Source: Flavimobilis marinus (GTDB taxonomy: Bacteria > Actinomycetota > Actinomycetes > Actinomycetales > Cellulomonadaceae). Taken from it: a stretch of DNA of 64,000 nucleotides. The stretch is taken from assembly GCF_900113055.1 (NCBI RefSeq), contig NZ_FONZ01000002.1, positions 186,001 to 250,000 of the forward strand, read 5' to 3'. The notes beneath the pieces are model-generated. The model saw only the letters and a list, made by a program, of their open reading frames with translations. It did not search any database and was not told the DNA's origin. This document shows, piece by piece, positions 1 to 12,414 of this stretch (the first letter of the stretch is position 1; every line of letters starts with the position of its first letter). A program made the position numbers and the translations under genes.

Positions 1-709
1 GCACCGCCGCGGCCCGGGGCGGGAGCGCGAGCGTGAGGGACTGCGCCAGGCGTGGTGCGACGCCGGTGAGCCGGAGCCCGACGACGGCCATGACGGCGCC
101 GGCGGTGAGCGTCAGCCAGCCGACCGCGGTTCCGGACAGCCCGACGACGGAACCGGCGGCACCCAGCACGGCGCCGAGCACCGCGAACCCGGCGACGCGG
201 CCGAGGTTGAACGCCACGTGCGGGCGCAGGAGCTCGCGCGGTCTGAGCTCTGGCCTGGCCTCCGCATGGGAGGCGGACACGGCGAGCACGAGGCCGCCCA
301 CCAGGGCCATGCAGGTGGAGAACCCCGCGGCGACTCCCAGGAGGACCACCAGGACGAGGCTCCCGGAGGACCCGAGGGTGGCCAGCCGGTCGATCGTCGT
401 GCCCGCTCCCGTCACGCTCACCAGGGCGGCGAGCGCCACCAGCACCCCGACGGTGATCGCGACGTCGCGCCACACGGCCACGTCCCGCGTGACCCACGGG
501 CTGCGCGGCCCCCGCCGGTACCCGGCGGCCTCGAGCGCACGCGCGACGTCGGCGGGTGACGGCGCCCGCGTTCCGTGCAGGACCGCGCGGCCGCGGCGCG
601 CAGAGACCTGCGCGCGGTCGACGCCGTCGAGCTTCTCGAGCGCGCGCGCGACCCTGACCTCGCAGGCGCGGCAGGTCATGCCCTCGACAGGGATCGTGGT
701 CGTCGTCAT
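1..709 (-). CDS. HMA-domain / DsbD_2 (SafE-like) membrane protein, C-terminus cut off by window edge
   Basis: The first 236 codons are visible. The N-terminus (MTTTTIPVEGMTCRACEVRV) is a heavy-metal-associated domain with the GMTCxxC metal-binding motif at about residues 10-15. A hydrophobic segment and then a TauE/SafE or DsbD_2-like membrane region follow, with the family signature GFSTCMALVGGLVLAVSAS and a following glycine-rich segment. ATG at 709 is preceded by GAGGAG on the minus strand, and a TAGCGT -10-like hexamer lies at 753-748. The family is thought to move metal or reducing equivalents across the membrane, often for copper handling or cytochrome assembly; a copper role here is inferred. 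The gene is divergent from the uridine-kinase-like gene. Confidence 0.75.
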   Translation of the reverse strand, partial: MTTTTIPVEGMTCRACEVRVARALEKLDGVDRAQVSARRGRAVLHGTRAPSPADVARALEAAGYRRGPRSPWVTRDVAVWRDVAITVGVLVALAALVSVTGAGTTIDRLATLGSSGSLVLVVLLGVAAGFSTCMALVGGLVLAVSASHAEARPELRPRELLRPHVAFNLGRVAGFAVLGAVLGAAGSVVGLSGTAVGWLTLTAGAVMAVVGLRLTGVAPRLAQSLTLALPPRAAAV

Positions 710-842
710 GGCGCGCTCCTCGGGGGCGTCGTCTCCGTGCCGTCTCCACGCTAGGCGCGCCGCACGGCGGCTCGCGCGGGACCTGGGGCCTACGACGATC
801 CGCTATCCTCACTGGTGGTCGCTGCCGTTGGGAAGGGTGTTC
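710..842. promoter_or_regulatory. Divergent promoter region
   Basis: This 133-bp spacer lies between two divergent genes. A TAGCGT hexamer reads leftward at 753-748, and a TATCCT hexamer reads rightward at about 812-817, about 25 nt before ATG 843. An AAGGG ribosome-binding site precedes ATG 843. No operator palindrome is obvious. Confidence 0.4.
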
Positions 843-1487
843 ATGGAGCAGGTCGAGCCCAGCGAGGAGACCCTCTTCGAGCTCCCCCAGGGAAGTCGCA
901 GGCCGGCGGCACGCGTGGTGCTCCTCACCGGACCCTCCGGGGCCGGCAAGACCTCGCTGACGCGTCGGGTCGGGCTCCCGGTCGTGTCCCTCGACGACTT
1001 CTACCTCGACGGGGACCACCCGGACCTGCCGCGTCGCTACGGCATCGTCGACTGGGACGACCCCGCCAGCTGGGACGCTCGCGGGGCCATGGACGCGCTG
1101 CTCGAGCTGGCACGGACCGGCGAGGCCGAGGTCCCGGTCTACGACATCCCCACCAACCGGCGCACGACCACGCAGCGGATCGCTGTGGACGGCAGCCCGA
1201 TCATCCTCGCCGAGGGCCTCTTCGCGGCCGAGATCATCGACGCGTGCCGGCGCGAGGGCATCCTCGCCGACGCCATGTGCATCTGGCGTCCCCGGCTCCA
1301 GACGTTCTGGTTCCGTCTCCTGCGGGACCTGGGGGAGTCGCGCAAGCCGCCCCTGACCCTCCTGCGCCGGGGCCTGCACCTGATGCGCGCCGAGCCTGCC
1401 GTGGTGAGAGACCTCACGTCCAAGGGCGCGCGCAAGGTGCGCGTCGAGCGGGCCGAGCGCGACATCGCCGCGCTCGTCGCGTCCTGA
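843..1487 (+). CDS. Uridine kinase-like P-loop NTPase
   Basis: A 214-aa protein with a Walker A P-loop (GPSGAGKTS, about residue 30) and the nucleoside-kinase segment SLDDFYLDGDHPDLP. Further on are YDIPTNRRT and ILAEGLFAAEI, the arrangement of the uridine kinase / phosphoribulokinase fold. It would phosphorylate a nucleoside or related small molecule in the cytoplasm. Substrate specificity cannot be read from sequence, and many actinobacterial members are annotated only as uridine kinase family. ATG 843 is chosen because AAGGGTG lies just upstream and the homologous region begins soon after. The frame is open further upstream, but that part is antisense to the neighbouring gene. Confidence 0.75.
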   Translation: MEQVEPSEETLFELPQGSRRPAARVVLLTGPSGAGKTSLTRRVGLPVVSLDDFYLDGDHPDLPRRYGIVDWDDPASWDARGAMDALLELARTGEAEVPVYDIPTNRRTTTQRIAVDGSPIILAEGLFAAEIIDACRREGILADAMCIWRPRLQTFWFRLLRDLGESRKPPLTLLRRGLHLMRAEPAVVRDLTSKGARKVRVERAERDIAALVAS

Positions 1488-1621
1488 GCAGGGCGGCCCG
1501 GAGCTCCGTCGAGGCTCGAGCGCGCCGGGCGCCGAAATAACCGCGGCCGTCGGCGACGTTGGGTAGGCGACCCGTGCGGCTGCGCCGGGTCGTTCACCGT
1601 CCACGATTCTGAGGTGCCTCC

Positions 1622-2611
1622 ATGCCCGCTCCTGTCTCGATCCTCGACCTCGCCACCATCTCTCCCGGCGCGACCGCACGTGAGAGCCTCGAGGGCAGCG
1701 TGCGCCTCGCACAGCTCGCGGAACGCAGCGGGTACACGCGAGTCTGGTACGCGGAGCACCACAACAACCCGGGGATCGCGTCGTCGGCCAACGCCGTCCT
1801 GATCGCGCACGTCGCCGCCCACACCACGCACGTCCGCCTCGGTGCCGGCGGCGTCATGCTGCCCAACCACGCCCCGCTCACGATCGCCGAGCAGTTCGGC
1901 ACGCTCGCCACCCTGCACCCAGGGCGGATCGACCTCGGCCTCGGCCGCGCGCCCGGCACGGACCAGAACACCATGCGAGCCCTGCGGCGCGAACCGAGCG
2001 CCGCGGACACGTTCCCCGACGACGTCCAGGAGCTGCGCGGCTACCTCAGCGGACCGACCCTGATCCCCGGCGTCGAGGCGACGCCGGGCAAGGGCACCGA
2101 CGTGCCGCTGTTCATCCTGGGCTCGTCCCTGTTCGGGGCGCACCTCGCCGCGGCCCTCGGCCTGCCGTACTCGTTCGCCTCGCACTTCGCCCCGGCCGCG
2201 CTGACGGAGGCGGTCGCCGTGTACCGCCGCGAGTTCCGTCCGTCCGCGCAGCTCGACGCCCCCTACGTCATCGCCGGGGTGAACGCCGTCGCCGCGGACA
2301 CCCGGGAGGAGGCGCTGCACGAGCTGCAGCTGGCCCGGCGTGCTCGCGTGGCGCTGCTGTTCGGCCAGAAGGGCCGGACGTTCACCGCGGCTGAGGCCGA
2401 CGAGATCCTGGACTCCCCGGCGGGCCAGCACGTCAACCAGATGGTGACCTACTCCGCGGTGGGCACCGTGCCCGAGGTCGGCGAGTACCTCGAGTCCTTC
2501 CGCACGCACGCGGACGCCGACGAGCTGATCGTCGCGCACCTACCGGTCGGGCTCGACGCACGCCTCCGTTCGGTCGAGCTGGTCGCGCAGGCTGCGGGGA
2601 TCAGCTCGTGA
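1622..2611 (+). CDS. LLM class flavin-dependent oxidoreductase (MsnO8-like)
   Basis: A 329-aa protein of the bacterial luciferase-like monooxygenase family. The beginning ([18 protein letters not shown]), the segment [18 protein letters not shown] and the later [19 protein letters not shown] match the F420/FMN-dependent MsnO8-type subgroup. It probably oxidises an unknown small molecule with reduced flavin. ATG 1622 follows GAGGTGCCTCC. The 3' end overlaps the 3' end of convergent nhaA by 11 nt. No flavin reductase is adjacent here; the one in this window is paired with a different LLM protein at 21-22 kb. Confidence 0.85.
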   Translation: MPAPVSILDLATISPGATARESLEGSVRLAQLAERSGYTRVWYAEHHNNPGIASSANAVLIAHVAAHTTHVRLGAGGVMLPNHAPLTIAEQFGTLATLHPGRIDLGLGRAPGTDQNTMRALRREPSAADTFPDDVQELRGYLSGPTLIPGVEATPGKGTDVPLFILGSSLFGAHLAAALGLPYSFASHFAPAALTEAVAVYRREFRPSAQLDAPYVIAGVNAVAADTREEALHELQLARRARVALLFGQKGRTFTAAEADEILDSPAGQHVNQMVTYSAVGTVPEVGEYLESFRTHADADELIVAHLPVGLDARLRSVELVAQAAGISS

Positions 2612-3968
2612 GCCCTCGGCCGTCGTGCCGGTCGGCGTCGGCCTCGAACGTTTCCTCCTCGGCCTCGTAGACGTCGGGGACGCCGTCCGCGTCCGCGTCG
2701 GCCTCCTCCACCGCGACCAGGGCGCGGTAGGCGCGGTTGCGCGCTCGCAGGAGCGTGGTGGCGAGGACAGAGGCGAGCAGCGAGCCGACGAGCACGCCGA
2801 CCTTGACATGATCGACCCGGAGGTCAGAGTCGTAGGCGAGGTCGCCGATCAGCAGCGAGACGGTGAAGCCGATGCCCGCGAGCATCGCGAGGCCCAGGAC
2901 GTCGAGCCAGCGCAGGCCGGCATCGAGCTGTGCACGGGTGAACCGCGCCACCAGGTACGTCGTGCCGAAGATCCCGATGGTCTTGCCGACCACCAGGCCC
3001 GCCACGATCCCCAGTGCCACGCGGTCCTGCAGCGAGTCGACGAACCCGGAGAGCCCGCCGACGGTGACGCCGGCCGCGAAGAACGCGAAGATCGGGACCG
3101 CGACGCCGGCCGAGATCGGTCGCATCCGGTGCTCGAAGTGCTCGGCGAGCCCGGGGCCGGCCTCCGGACCGCCGGCAGCCTGCGACCGGATGACGGGGAC
3201 CGCGAAGCCGAGCAGCACGCCGGCCACGGTCGCGTGCACGCCCGAGGCGTGGACGAGGGCCCAGGCGGCCACGGCGAGCGGCACGAGGATCCACCACGAG
3301 CGGATGCGCTTCTGCACCGCGACGGTGAACAGCCCCAGCGGGACGAGCGCGAGCAGCAGGGGCGTCACGGCGAGGTCCGCGGTGTAGAAGACCGCGATGA
3401 TCGTGACCGCCAGCAGGTCGTCGACCACCGCAAGGGTGAGCAGGAAGGTGCGCAGGGCGACGGGCAGGTGGGTGCCGACGACGGCGAGCACCGCGAGGGC
3501 GAAGGCGATGTCGGTCGCGGTCGGGATGGCCCAGCCGTTGAGGGCGCCGTCGCCCGTGGTCGCGTTGACAGCGACGAACACGAGCGCGGGGACCACCATG
3601 CCGCCCACGGCGGCGAGGATCGGCAGCGCGGCCCGGCGCGGGTCGCGCAGGTCGCCGGCGACGAACTCACGCTTGAGCTCGAGGCCGACGACGAAGAAGA
3701 AGATCGCGAGCAGGCCGTCCGCCGCCCACGTGCCCAGCGACAGGTTCAGGTGCAGCGCCTCGGGGCCGACCTTGAAGTCACGCAGCGCGTCGTAGGACTC
3801 CGCCCACGGGGAGTTCGCCCAGACCAGCGCGAGCACCGTGGCGATCAGCAGGAGGATGCCGCCGACCGTCTCCTTGCGAAGGATCCCGGCGATGCGGGCG
3901 GCTTCGGGCCAGGTGCCGCGCCCGAGCAGGGGCAGCGGACGGCGGGACGGTGCGGGGGGTGTGGACAC
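2601..3968 (-). CDS. nhaA: Na+/H+ antiporter NhaA
   Basis: A 455-aa integral membrane antiporter exchanging Na+ for H+. The ion-site aspartates are present: [15 protein letters not shown] holds the equivalent of E. coli Asp133, and [12 protein letters not shown] the equivalent of the Asp163/Asp164 pair. About 11-12 membrane segments are visible. GTG 3968 is chosen because GGGAGG lies 7 nt upstream; the frame stays open to 4025. E. coli NhaA has 388 residues, and the excess is mainly a C-terminal acidic tail with the segment [16 protein letters not shown], which resembles an EF-hand or thrombospondin-3 type calcium loop. The gene may lie at the end of the transcript carrying the persulfide genes. 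Confidence 0.95.
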   Translation of the reverse strand: MSTPPAPSRRPLPLLGRGTWPEAARIAGILRKETVGGILLLIATVLALVWANSPWAESYDALRDFKVGPEALHLNLSLGTWAADGLLAIFFFVVGLELKREFVAGDLRDPRRAALPILAAVGGMVVPALVFVAVNATTGDGALNGWAIPTATDIAFALAVLAVVGTHLPVALRTFLLTLAVVDDLLAVTIIAVFYTADLAVTPLLLALVPLGLFTVAVQKRIRSWWILVPLAVAAWALVHASGVHATVAGVLLGFAVPVIRSQAAGGPEAGPGLAEHFEHRMRPISAGVAVPIFAFFAAGVTVGGLSGFVDSLQDRVALGIVAGLVVGKTIGIFGTTYLVARFTRAQLDAGLRWLDVLGLAMLAGIGFTVSLLIGDLAYDSDLRVDHVKVGVLVGSLLASVLATTLLRARNRAYRALVAVEEADADADGVPDVYEAEEETFEADADRHDGRGLTS

Positions 3969-4099
3969 AGAGAATCCTCCCGGTGGGGTCGACGACGATG
4001 ACGCCGACCAGACTTCCCGGCACACCAGTGGCCATCTTATGCGTCGCCCCCGCCCCCCGGCGCGCGGAGCGTCGAGGAGCGGGGGACGTCACAGGGAGG

Positions 4100-4216
4100 T
4101 CAGCGGCAGGTGCAGCGGTCCTTCGGCGCGACGTCGGCCATGACGCTGTCGACGTGCATGCCGCAGCCGTCCCAGGTGGTCTTGCCGCAGCGGGGGCAGG
4201 TGACGGGGAAGCACAT
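4100..4216 (-). CDS. Small Cys-rich (CxxC) protein, 38 aa
   Basis: A 38-aa protein beginning MCFPVTCPRCGKTTWDGCG and ending KDRCTCR. It has a CPRCGKT zinc-ribbon-like knuckle, two further cysteine positions (GCG and the C-terminal CTC) and a histidine. ATG 4216 is preceded by a strong GAAGGAG ribosome-binding site 7 nt upstream, which supports real translation. Similar short CPxCGKTTWxGCG proteins occur widely in Actinobacteria without an assigned role. It follows the CsoR-family gene by 36 nt and is probably co-transcribed. A metal-binding or sulfur-handling role is inferred only from the cysteines and neighbours. Confidence 0.75.
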   Translation of the reverse strand: MCFPVTCPRCGKTTWDGCGMHVDSVMADVAPKDRCTCR

Positions 4217-4252
4217 GAGGGATCTCCTTCGGTGGGGTGAGGTGGATCAGGT

Positions 4253-6221
<1,969 letters not shown>

Positions 6222-6230
6222 GGCTCCACC

Positions 6231-6246
6231 ATACCCCCCGGGGTAT
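6231..6246. promoter_or_regulatory. Candidate CsoR/CstR-family operator
   Basis: The 16-bp sequence ATACCCCCCGGGGTAT is a near-palindrome: ATAC and GTAT ends around an uninterrupted C-run and G-run. CsoR/CstR-family operators are typically AT-flanked C-tract/G-tract palindromes of this form. It lies 10-25 bp upstream of the start codon of the reductase whose neighbour encodes such a regulator, placing it within or just after the probable promoter. Confidence 0.6.
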
Positions 6247-6393
6247 ACCCGAGCCTACCCGTCTGAGGGTGATCTGCGCCGCAGACGTCGGTGTCGGGTT
6301 GCCGCGGCGTCTTCGGTGACCGATGGTGGTCAGTGGTGCCGTGTCCTACGGGGCCTGCGTACCACAACGCCCGTCCGAGACTGTGGAGGGACG

Positions 6394-7974
<1,581 letters not shown>

Positions 7975-7977
7975 CGC

Positions 7978-8190
7978 TCATCCTTCGTCGGTCGTGAACC
8001 CGTTCACCTTGTGCGTCCCGTCGCAGAACGGCTTGATCGCTGACGCCCCGCACCGGCACAGCGCGACCGTGGGGCGCGTCCGAGTGACCTCCGAGCCGTC
8101 GGCCGCGAGGATCGTGGCGGGCCCGCGCACCAGCAAGGGGCCGTCGGGGCACGCGGTGATGACGACCTCGGGCTCCCGGCGCGCCGTCAT
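7978..8190 (-). CDS. CDGSH iron-sulfur domain protein
   Basis: A 70-aa protein with the CDGSH [2Fe-2S] signature CRCGASAIKPFCDGTH. Ligands are Cys45, Cys47, Cys56 and His60. Proteins of this family carry or transfer a redox-active 2Fe-2S cluster. The start ATG overlaps the stop of the upstream haem-oxygenase-like gene (ATGA at 8190-8187), so the two are probably translationally coupled and work together. An electron-donor role for the neighbouring oxidase is inferred. Confidence 0.9.
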   Translation of the reverse strand: MTARREPEVVITACPDGPLLVRGPATILAADGSEVTRTRPTVALCRCGASAIKPFCDGTHKVNGFTTDEG

Positions 8191-9251
8191 GCGGCAAGCT
8201 CCCGAAGCGACGAGCGGTCCGCTCTCCAGGCATCGAGGATGCGTTGCCCCATCCAGCCGTCGACCGCGTGGCAGGCCGCAGCCCCGAAGAGGATGTCGTC
8301 GAGGAGCGCCGGCTCCTGCTCGGCCAGCGCCCCCGCGAGGTCCCGTCCGGCGATCTGCTCGTGCACCGCGTCGGCCTCGACGTGCTCGTCGAAGTACCAG
8401 GTCGTGTCCGCGTCGAAGCCGTGCCGCCGGAAGCCGTTGCCGAACAGCTGGTTGGGGATCGAGGACGTCATCTCGAACGCAGCCAGGTGCCCGACGATCG
8501 CACCGCGCAGGCGACGCTGCAGGCCGAACATGCTCATCATGTTGACCGACGCCAGCGTGTGGGCGGGGACGAGGTCGACGTAGGCGCCGTACGCGTCGTC
8601 GAGCCCGAGGCCGCGCATGGTGCGCGCGAACAGCGCCGCGTGCATGTGCTCGAGGCGTCCGCCGCCGTACTCGTCGGACTGGATCTCGACGAGCGCGGCC
8701 TTGGGGGTGCCGCCGAGCCGGGGGATCGCCCACGTGTGGGGGTCCGCTTCCTTGAGCTGGTAGACCGAGCGGTGCACGAGGAGCTCGTCCAGCTGCCCGC
8801 GCGTGGCAGTGCGAGCGACGTACGCGGACAGGCCGGGCCCCCGGGACGCGTCGGCGGCCATCGCGAACAGGGTGCGCGCGACGGCCGACGCGTCCGCGCC
8901 ACCCTCGTGCTGCGGTACCTCGACGGTCGCGCGGAGCTGCGCCTCGAACGCGGTCTCGAGGCGACGACGCAGACCGATCAGCGCGGGGTCCCACTCGAAG
9001 TCGTCGGGGACGCCGTCGAGGCCTTGGTAGGACAGCTCGTAGAGCATCGTCAGAGTGATCTGCAGGTCCTCGTCCCCGACGAGGTCGCGGCCCTCGAGCA
9101 CCGTGGCGACGGTCGCGAGGTCGTCGGTCGAGCGTCCGCGGGACAGGACGTCCACGAGGACGGCGCTGACCGGGCCGCGGGGCGCCGGCACGGGCATGCG
9201 CCGAGGCGACGCGGCCTGGGTCGGACGGACGGCGTGCTCCTGGACGGTCAT
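8187..9251 (-). CDS. Haem-oxygenase-like iron-containing redox enzyme (possible diiron oxidase)
   Basis: A 354-aa protein of the haem-oxygenase-like superfamily (Haem_oxygenas_2 type). The characteristic segment ALVEIQSDEYGGGRLEHMH spans about 186-204. Candidate metal ligands are Glu189, Glu194, His204, Glu260 (in AAFEMTSSIPNQLF), His290, Asp294 and His297 (in YFDEHVEADAVHE), matching the Glu/His/Asp-rich layout of haem-oxygenase-like diiron oxidases (HDOs). HDO relatives carry out N-oxygenation, desaturation or C-C cleavage; the substrate here is unknown. ATG 9251 follows AAGGAG. The frame extends upstream to 9314 without a better start. It is coupled to the CDGSH gene. Confidence 0.82.
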   Translation of the reverse strand: MTVQEHAVRPTQAASPRRMPVPAPRGPVSAVLVDVLSRGRSTDDLATVATVLEGRDLVGDEDLQITLTMLYELSYQGLDGVPDDFEWDPALIGLRRRLETAFEAQLRATVEVPQHEGGADASAVARTLFAMAADASRGPGLSAYVARTATRGQLDELLVHRSVYQLKEADPHTWAIPRLGGTPKAALVEIQSDEYGGGRLEHMHAALFARTMRGLGLDDAYGAYVDLVPAHTLASVNMMSMFGLQRRLRGAIVGHLAAFEMTSSIPNQLFGNGFRRHGFDADTTWYFDEHVEADAVHEQIAGRDLAGALAEQEPALLDDILFGAAACHAVDGWMGQRILDAWRADRSSLRELAA

Positions 9252-9388
9252 GCGCGTGCTCCTTGGTTCGCTGGCCAGCACCGATGCGGCTGCCACCGCC
9301 ATCATCAGGTGCACCGGCGGTCCGCGCGACCGGAAGGAGCACGGGTGCTCGAGTGGCGTGCGGAGCCTGGCGGCCCCATGCTCGCGAC

Positions 9389-10900
9389 ATGCACACCGAC
9401 GCGCCCGACGCCGCTCCGCCCCCTCAGCCCACGTCCGGGGAACGCGTCCTGGTCACCGGCGCGACCGGGTACATCGGGGGGCGTCTGGTCCCGCTCCTGC
9501 TCGACGCCGGGTACCGGGTCCGGGTGCTGGTACGCACTCCCGCCAAGCTGGCGTCGGCCCCGTGGCGCGACGCTGTGGAGGTCGTCCAGGGCGATCTCGG
9601 GTCCGACGCCGACGTCGAGCAGGCGTGCCGGGACGTCGGAGTCATGTACTACCTGGTGCACTCTATGGGCGGCAAGGGTGACTTCGAGCGGACCGAGCGC
9701 GAGACCGCCGAGCGGGTCGCGAGGGCGACGACCGCGGCCGGGGTACGCCGGGTCGTGTACCTGGGTGGTCTGCACGCCGACGACGTGGAGCTCAGCACGC
9801 ACATGCGCTCGCGCGCCGCCGTCGGCGACACGCTCCTCGCGGGGGACGTTCCCGCGGTCGTGCTCCAGGCTGGGGTCGTGATCGGCTCGGGCTCAGCCTC
9901 GTTCGAGATGATCCGGCACCTCACCGAGAACCTACCGGTCATGCCCGCACCGTCGTGGGTGCACAACAAGATCGAACCGATCGCGATCCGTGACGTGCTG
10001 CACTACCTCCTGCACGCCGCGAGCCTGCCCGGCGACGTGAACCGTGCGTTCGACATCGGCTGCCGCGAGCAGCTGACGTATGCCGCGCTGATGTACGGGT
10101 ACGCCCGTGAGGCCGGCCTTCCCTCCCGGCGTATCTACTCCTCGCCCTTCCCGGCGCCGACCCTGGCGGGGTGGTGGGTCGCGCTCGTGACACCGATCCC
10201 GCACGCCATGGCCGTGCCGCTGGTGCAGTCGCTGCAGCAGGACGCGATCACGCGGGAGCGTGACATCGACGCCCTCATCCCGCCGCCCGAGCGGGGGCTG
10301 CTGGGTTACCGGGAGGCCGTGCGCCTCGCCCTCGCGCGCATGAACGACGGCGAGGTCGAGACCACCTGGACCTCCGCCGGATCGTCGTCGGACCCGCTGC
10401 CCAGCGACCCCGACTGGTCCGGGCGCACCGTTTATGTCGACGCGCGCGAGCGGCGCACGTCCGTGGCGCCTGAGCACGTCTGGGAGGTCATCGAGGGCAT
10501 CGGGGGCGCGAACGGCTGGTACTCCCTCCCCGCGGCGTGGGTCATCCGTGGCCTGTTCGACAAGATCGCCGGTGGCGCAGGCCACAACCGCGGTCGGCGC
10601 CACCCGCAGCGGCTCGTCGTGGGCGACGCCGTGGACTGGTGGCGGGTCGAGGCGATCGAGCGTGGTCGCCTCCTTCGGCTGCGCGCAGAGATGCGGGTCC
10701 CGGGAGGTGCCTGGCTCGAGCTGGTGGCCGAGCCCGACGGCACGGGGACCCGGTACCGGCAGCGCGCGATCTACTTCCCTCGCGGGCTCGCGGGCAAGCT
10801 CTACTGGTGGGCCATCTGGCCGTTCCACGGGCTGATCTTCCCGTCGATGGCCCGGAACATCCTGGCGCGCGCCGCTACGCGAGCGCAGCGAGGATCATGA
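9389..10900 (+). CDS. NAD(P)-binding SDR-like oxidoreductase with DUF2867 domain
   Basis: A 503-aa protein with two parts. Residues about 15-230 form an atypical SDR/NmrA-like Rossmann domain with VLVTGATGYIGGRLVPLLL. A C-terminal DUF2867 domain (about 330-500, ending near YWWAIWPFHGLIFPSMARNIL) belongs to the SRPBCC-like fold. The family is common in actinobacteria and often sits near carotenoid or isoprenoid genes, but its reaction is unknown. The start is uncertain: ATG 9389 lacks a good ribosome-binding site, while in-frame GTG 9353 has GGAAGGAG about 13 nt upstream. The 3' end overlaps convergent crtEb by 26 nt. Confidence 0.85.
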   Translation: MHTDAPDAAPPPQPTSGERVLVTGATGYIGGRLVPLLLDAGYRVRVLVRTPAKLASAPWRDAVEVVQGDLGSDADVEQACRDVGVMYYLVHSMGGKGDFERTERETAERVARATTAAGVRRVVYLGGLHADDVELSTHMRSRAAVGDTLLAGDVPAVVLQAGVVIGSGSASFEMIRHLTENLPVMPAPSWVHNKIEPIAIRDVLHYLLHAASLPGDVNRAFDIGCREQLTYAALMYGYAREAGLPSRRIYSSPFPAPTLAGWWVALVTPIPHAMAVPLVQSLQQDAITRERDIDALIPPPERGLLGYREAVRLALARMNDGEVETTWTSAGSSSDPLPSDPDWSGRTVYVDARERRTSVAPEHVWEVIEGIGGANGWYSLPAAWVIRGLFDKIAGGAGHNRGRRHPQRLVVGDAVDWWRVEAIERGRLLRLRAEMRVPGGAWLELVAEPDGTGTRYRQRAIYFPRGLAGKLYWWAIWPFHGLIFPSMARNILARAATRAQRGS

Positions 10901-11756
10901 CCTGCGTGACGACGAAGCCCGCCACCATGTTGAGCCAGAGGAACCGCCGCCACCCCGCGTTCGCGCGCTCGCACTCCGTGTCCGTCAGGTTCCGGTAGGG
11001 CCAGACGTTCGCGACGTACAGCAGGGGGAGCGCCGCGCACACCCACCCGGGCCAGCCGAGGGGCAGCAGGAGGACCGACGCGAGCAGGTACCCGACCAGC
11101 GCGAGGCGGACCGTGCGCCGGGCACCGAACACCGTCGCGATCGAGCCGAGGCCACCCGCGCGGTCCGCCGTGATGTCCTGCACGGCGCCGAACGCCTGGG
11201 AGGCGGCTCCCCACGCGAAGAACGCCGCGAGGGCGAGGACGACGGAGGAGGTCACCGCGCCGTCGGCGAGGGCGATGCCGTACACGGCGGGGCTGACGAA
11301 GTGCGTCGCGGAGGTGAGGGAGTCGAGGCCGGGACGTTCCTTGAACCGCAGCCGAGGCGCGGAGTAGGCGACGACGGCGAACACGCTGACCGTGAGCACG
11401 GCGGCGGCGGCCAGGTCCCCGACCAGGGCCAGGAAGATGAGGAACGGCACGTTCGAGCCCACGGCCGCCCACAGCGTCGTGCGGTGCCAGCGGTTGGACA
11501 GGACCGCGCCCTCGATGCCGCCCTTGCGGGGATTGCGCAGGTCGGACTCGTAGTCGAACACGTCGTTGATCCCGTACATCAGCAGGTTGTACGGGATGAG
11601 GAAGTACAGGACGCCGACGAGCCAGGCGACATCGATGCCCCCGCCCGCCAGCAGGTAGGCGGCGCCGAACGGGAACGCCGTGTTGATCCACGAGACGGGC
11701 CGGGAGGACCACAGGACCTGCGCCGCGCCGGTCCGCCACCCCTGTGGGGTGCTCAA
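10875..11756 (-). CDS. crtEb: Lycopene elongase / UbiA-family prenyltransferase (C50 carotenoid)
   Basis: A 293-aa membrane prenyltransferase. The first Asp-rich motif is NDVFDYESD and the second region AVQDITADRAGGL. CrtEb-type enzymes add two C5 units to lycopene, giving acyclic C50 flavuxanthin, the precursor of decaprenoxanthin or sarcinaxanthin. Its place as last gene after crtYe-crtYf is the same as in Corynebacterium and Micrococcus operons. The start is TTG 11756, overlapping the crtYf stop as TTGA, with AAGGAC about 7 nt upstream. The next credible in-frame starts would remove conserved sequence. Confidence 0.9.
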   Translation of the reverse strand: MSTPQGWRTGAAQVLWSSRPVSWINTAFPFGAAYLLAGGGIDVAWLVGVLYFLIPYNLLMYGINDVFDYESDLRNPRKGGIEGAVLSNRWHRTTLWAAVGSNVPFLIFLALVGDLAAAAVLTVSVFAVVAYSAPRLRFKERPGLDSLTSATHFVSPAVYGIALADGAVTSSVVLALAAFFAWGAASQAFGAVQDITADRAGGLGSIATVFGARRTVRLALVGYLLASVLLLPLGWPGWVCAALPLLYVANVWPYRNLTDTECERANAGWRRFLWLNMVAGFVVTQVMILAALA

Positions 11757-12088
11757 CGGACGTCCTTGGGCCGCGCGGCTCCGGGGCGCAGCCCGATCGC
11801 CTCAGCCACGGCAGGCAGGCCGAGCCCGACGGCGACGGGCCACGCGAGGTCCTCCACGGGCGTGAGCCACATCACGACGCCGGACAGCGCCTCCTCGTCG
11901 TACCGGAAGAGGTCGGCCGCGATCATCAGCGAGTCGAAGACGACCGTCATGGCGCTCAGTGCCACCACGGTCACGGCCATCGCGGTGAGCACCCGGCCGC
12001 GTCGCTCTCGGGGCACCCGCACGAGCGCGAGAGCAGCGACGACGGCCACGGCGACGACGAACAGCAGGTTGAAGACGCCGTAGCTCAT
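11753..12088 (-). CDS. crtYf: C50 carotenoid epsilon-cyclase subunit CrtYf-like
   Basis: A 111-aa protein with three predicted membrane helices and the cyclase-family motif LTPVEDLAWPVA (PxED). It is one half of the heterodimeric lycopene-cyclase-type enzyme that closes the end rings of C50 carotenoids. ATG 12088 overlaps the crtYe stop by 4 nt. Which ring type (epsilon, beta or gamma) is produced cannot be read from the sequence. Confidence 0.87.
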   Translation of the reverse strand: MSYGVFNLLFVVAVAVVAALALVRVPRERRGRVLTAMAVTVVALSAMTVVFDSLMIAADLFRYDEEALSGVVMWLTPVEDLAWPVAVGLGLPAVAEAIGLRPGAARPKDVR

Positions 12089-12414
12089 CGTGGGGCCCGC
12101 TCTCGCTCCGCCAGGCGCAGCGCGACCAGCCCGTAGACGTTCATGGTCAGGTAGCACAGGAAGGTCACGAAGAAGATCTCCTCGATCGGCAGGTGGGGAG
12201 CGAGCTCGATCCCCGTCAGGGCGCTGCCCTGGCCACGCTCGAAGAGGCCCCGGCTGATGGCCGCCACGTCCCACGCGAGGAAGAAGACGATGCCCGCGCC
12301 GTGCACGACCACGGCGCGCCGCGGGTCCGCCCACCAGAACAGGTGCCAGCGACGGTCGATCACGACCATGGAGGCGAGGCTGACGAGGATGGCGAGGAGG
12401 TACCAGCCGGTCAC
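12085..12414 (-). CDS. crtYe: C50 carotenoid epsilon-cyclase subunit CrtYe-like
   Basis: A 109-aa, three-helix membrane protein starting VTGWYLLAILVSLASMVVID. It carries the cyclase motif LPIEEIFFVTFLCYLTMN (PxEE), the partner motif of CrtYf. GTG 12414 overlaps the crtI stop (GTGA). Ye and Yf are separate short polypeptides in actinobacteria and act as a heterodimer. Order (after crtI, before Yf and Eb) matches known C50 operons. Confidence 0.87.
   Translation of the reverse strand: MTGWYLLAILVSLASMVVIDRRWHLFWWADPRRAVVVHGAGIVFFLAWDVAAISRGLFERGQGSALTGIELAPHLPIEEIFFVTFLCYLTMNVYGLVALRLAERERAPR

Noticed and set aside
33-842. Upstream in-frame extension of the uridine-kinase-like protein
   Set aside because: These 270 codons are Arg/Ala/Thr-rich and antisense to the HMA membrane gene; ATG 843 has its own ribosome-binding site.
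843-1487. Calling this gene udk outright
   Set aside because: The P-loop and fold fit, but the nucleoside-binding residues cannot be assigned with confidence from sequence alone.
1488-1621. A riboswitch or operator before the LLM gene
   Set aside because: The 134-bp gap shows only GC-rich short repeats and a ribosome-binding site; no conserved aptamer blocks.
2625-4001. A 458-codon Asp/Glu/Arg-rich frame opposite nhaA
   Set aside because: The minus strand encodes a complete NhaA with catalytic aspartates; the plus reading is low-complexity.
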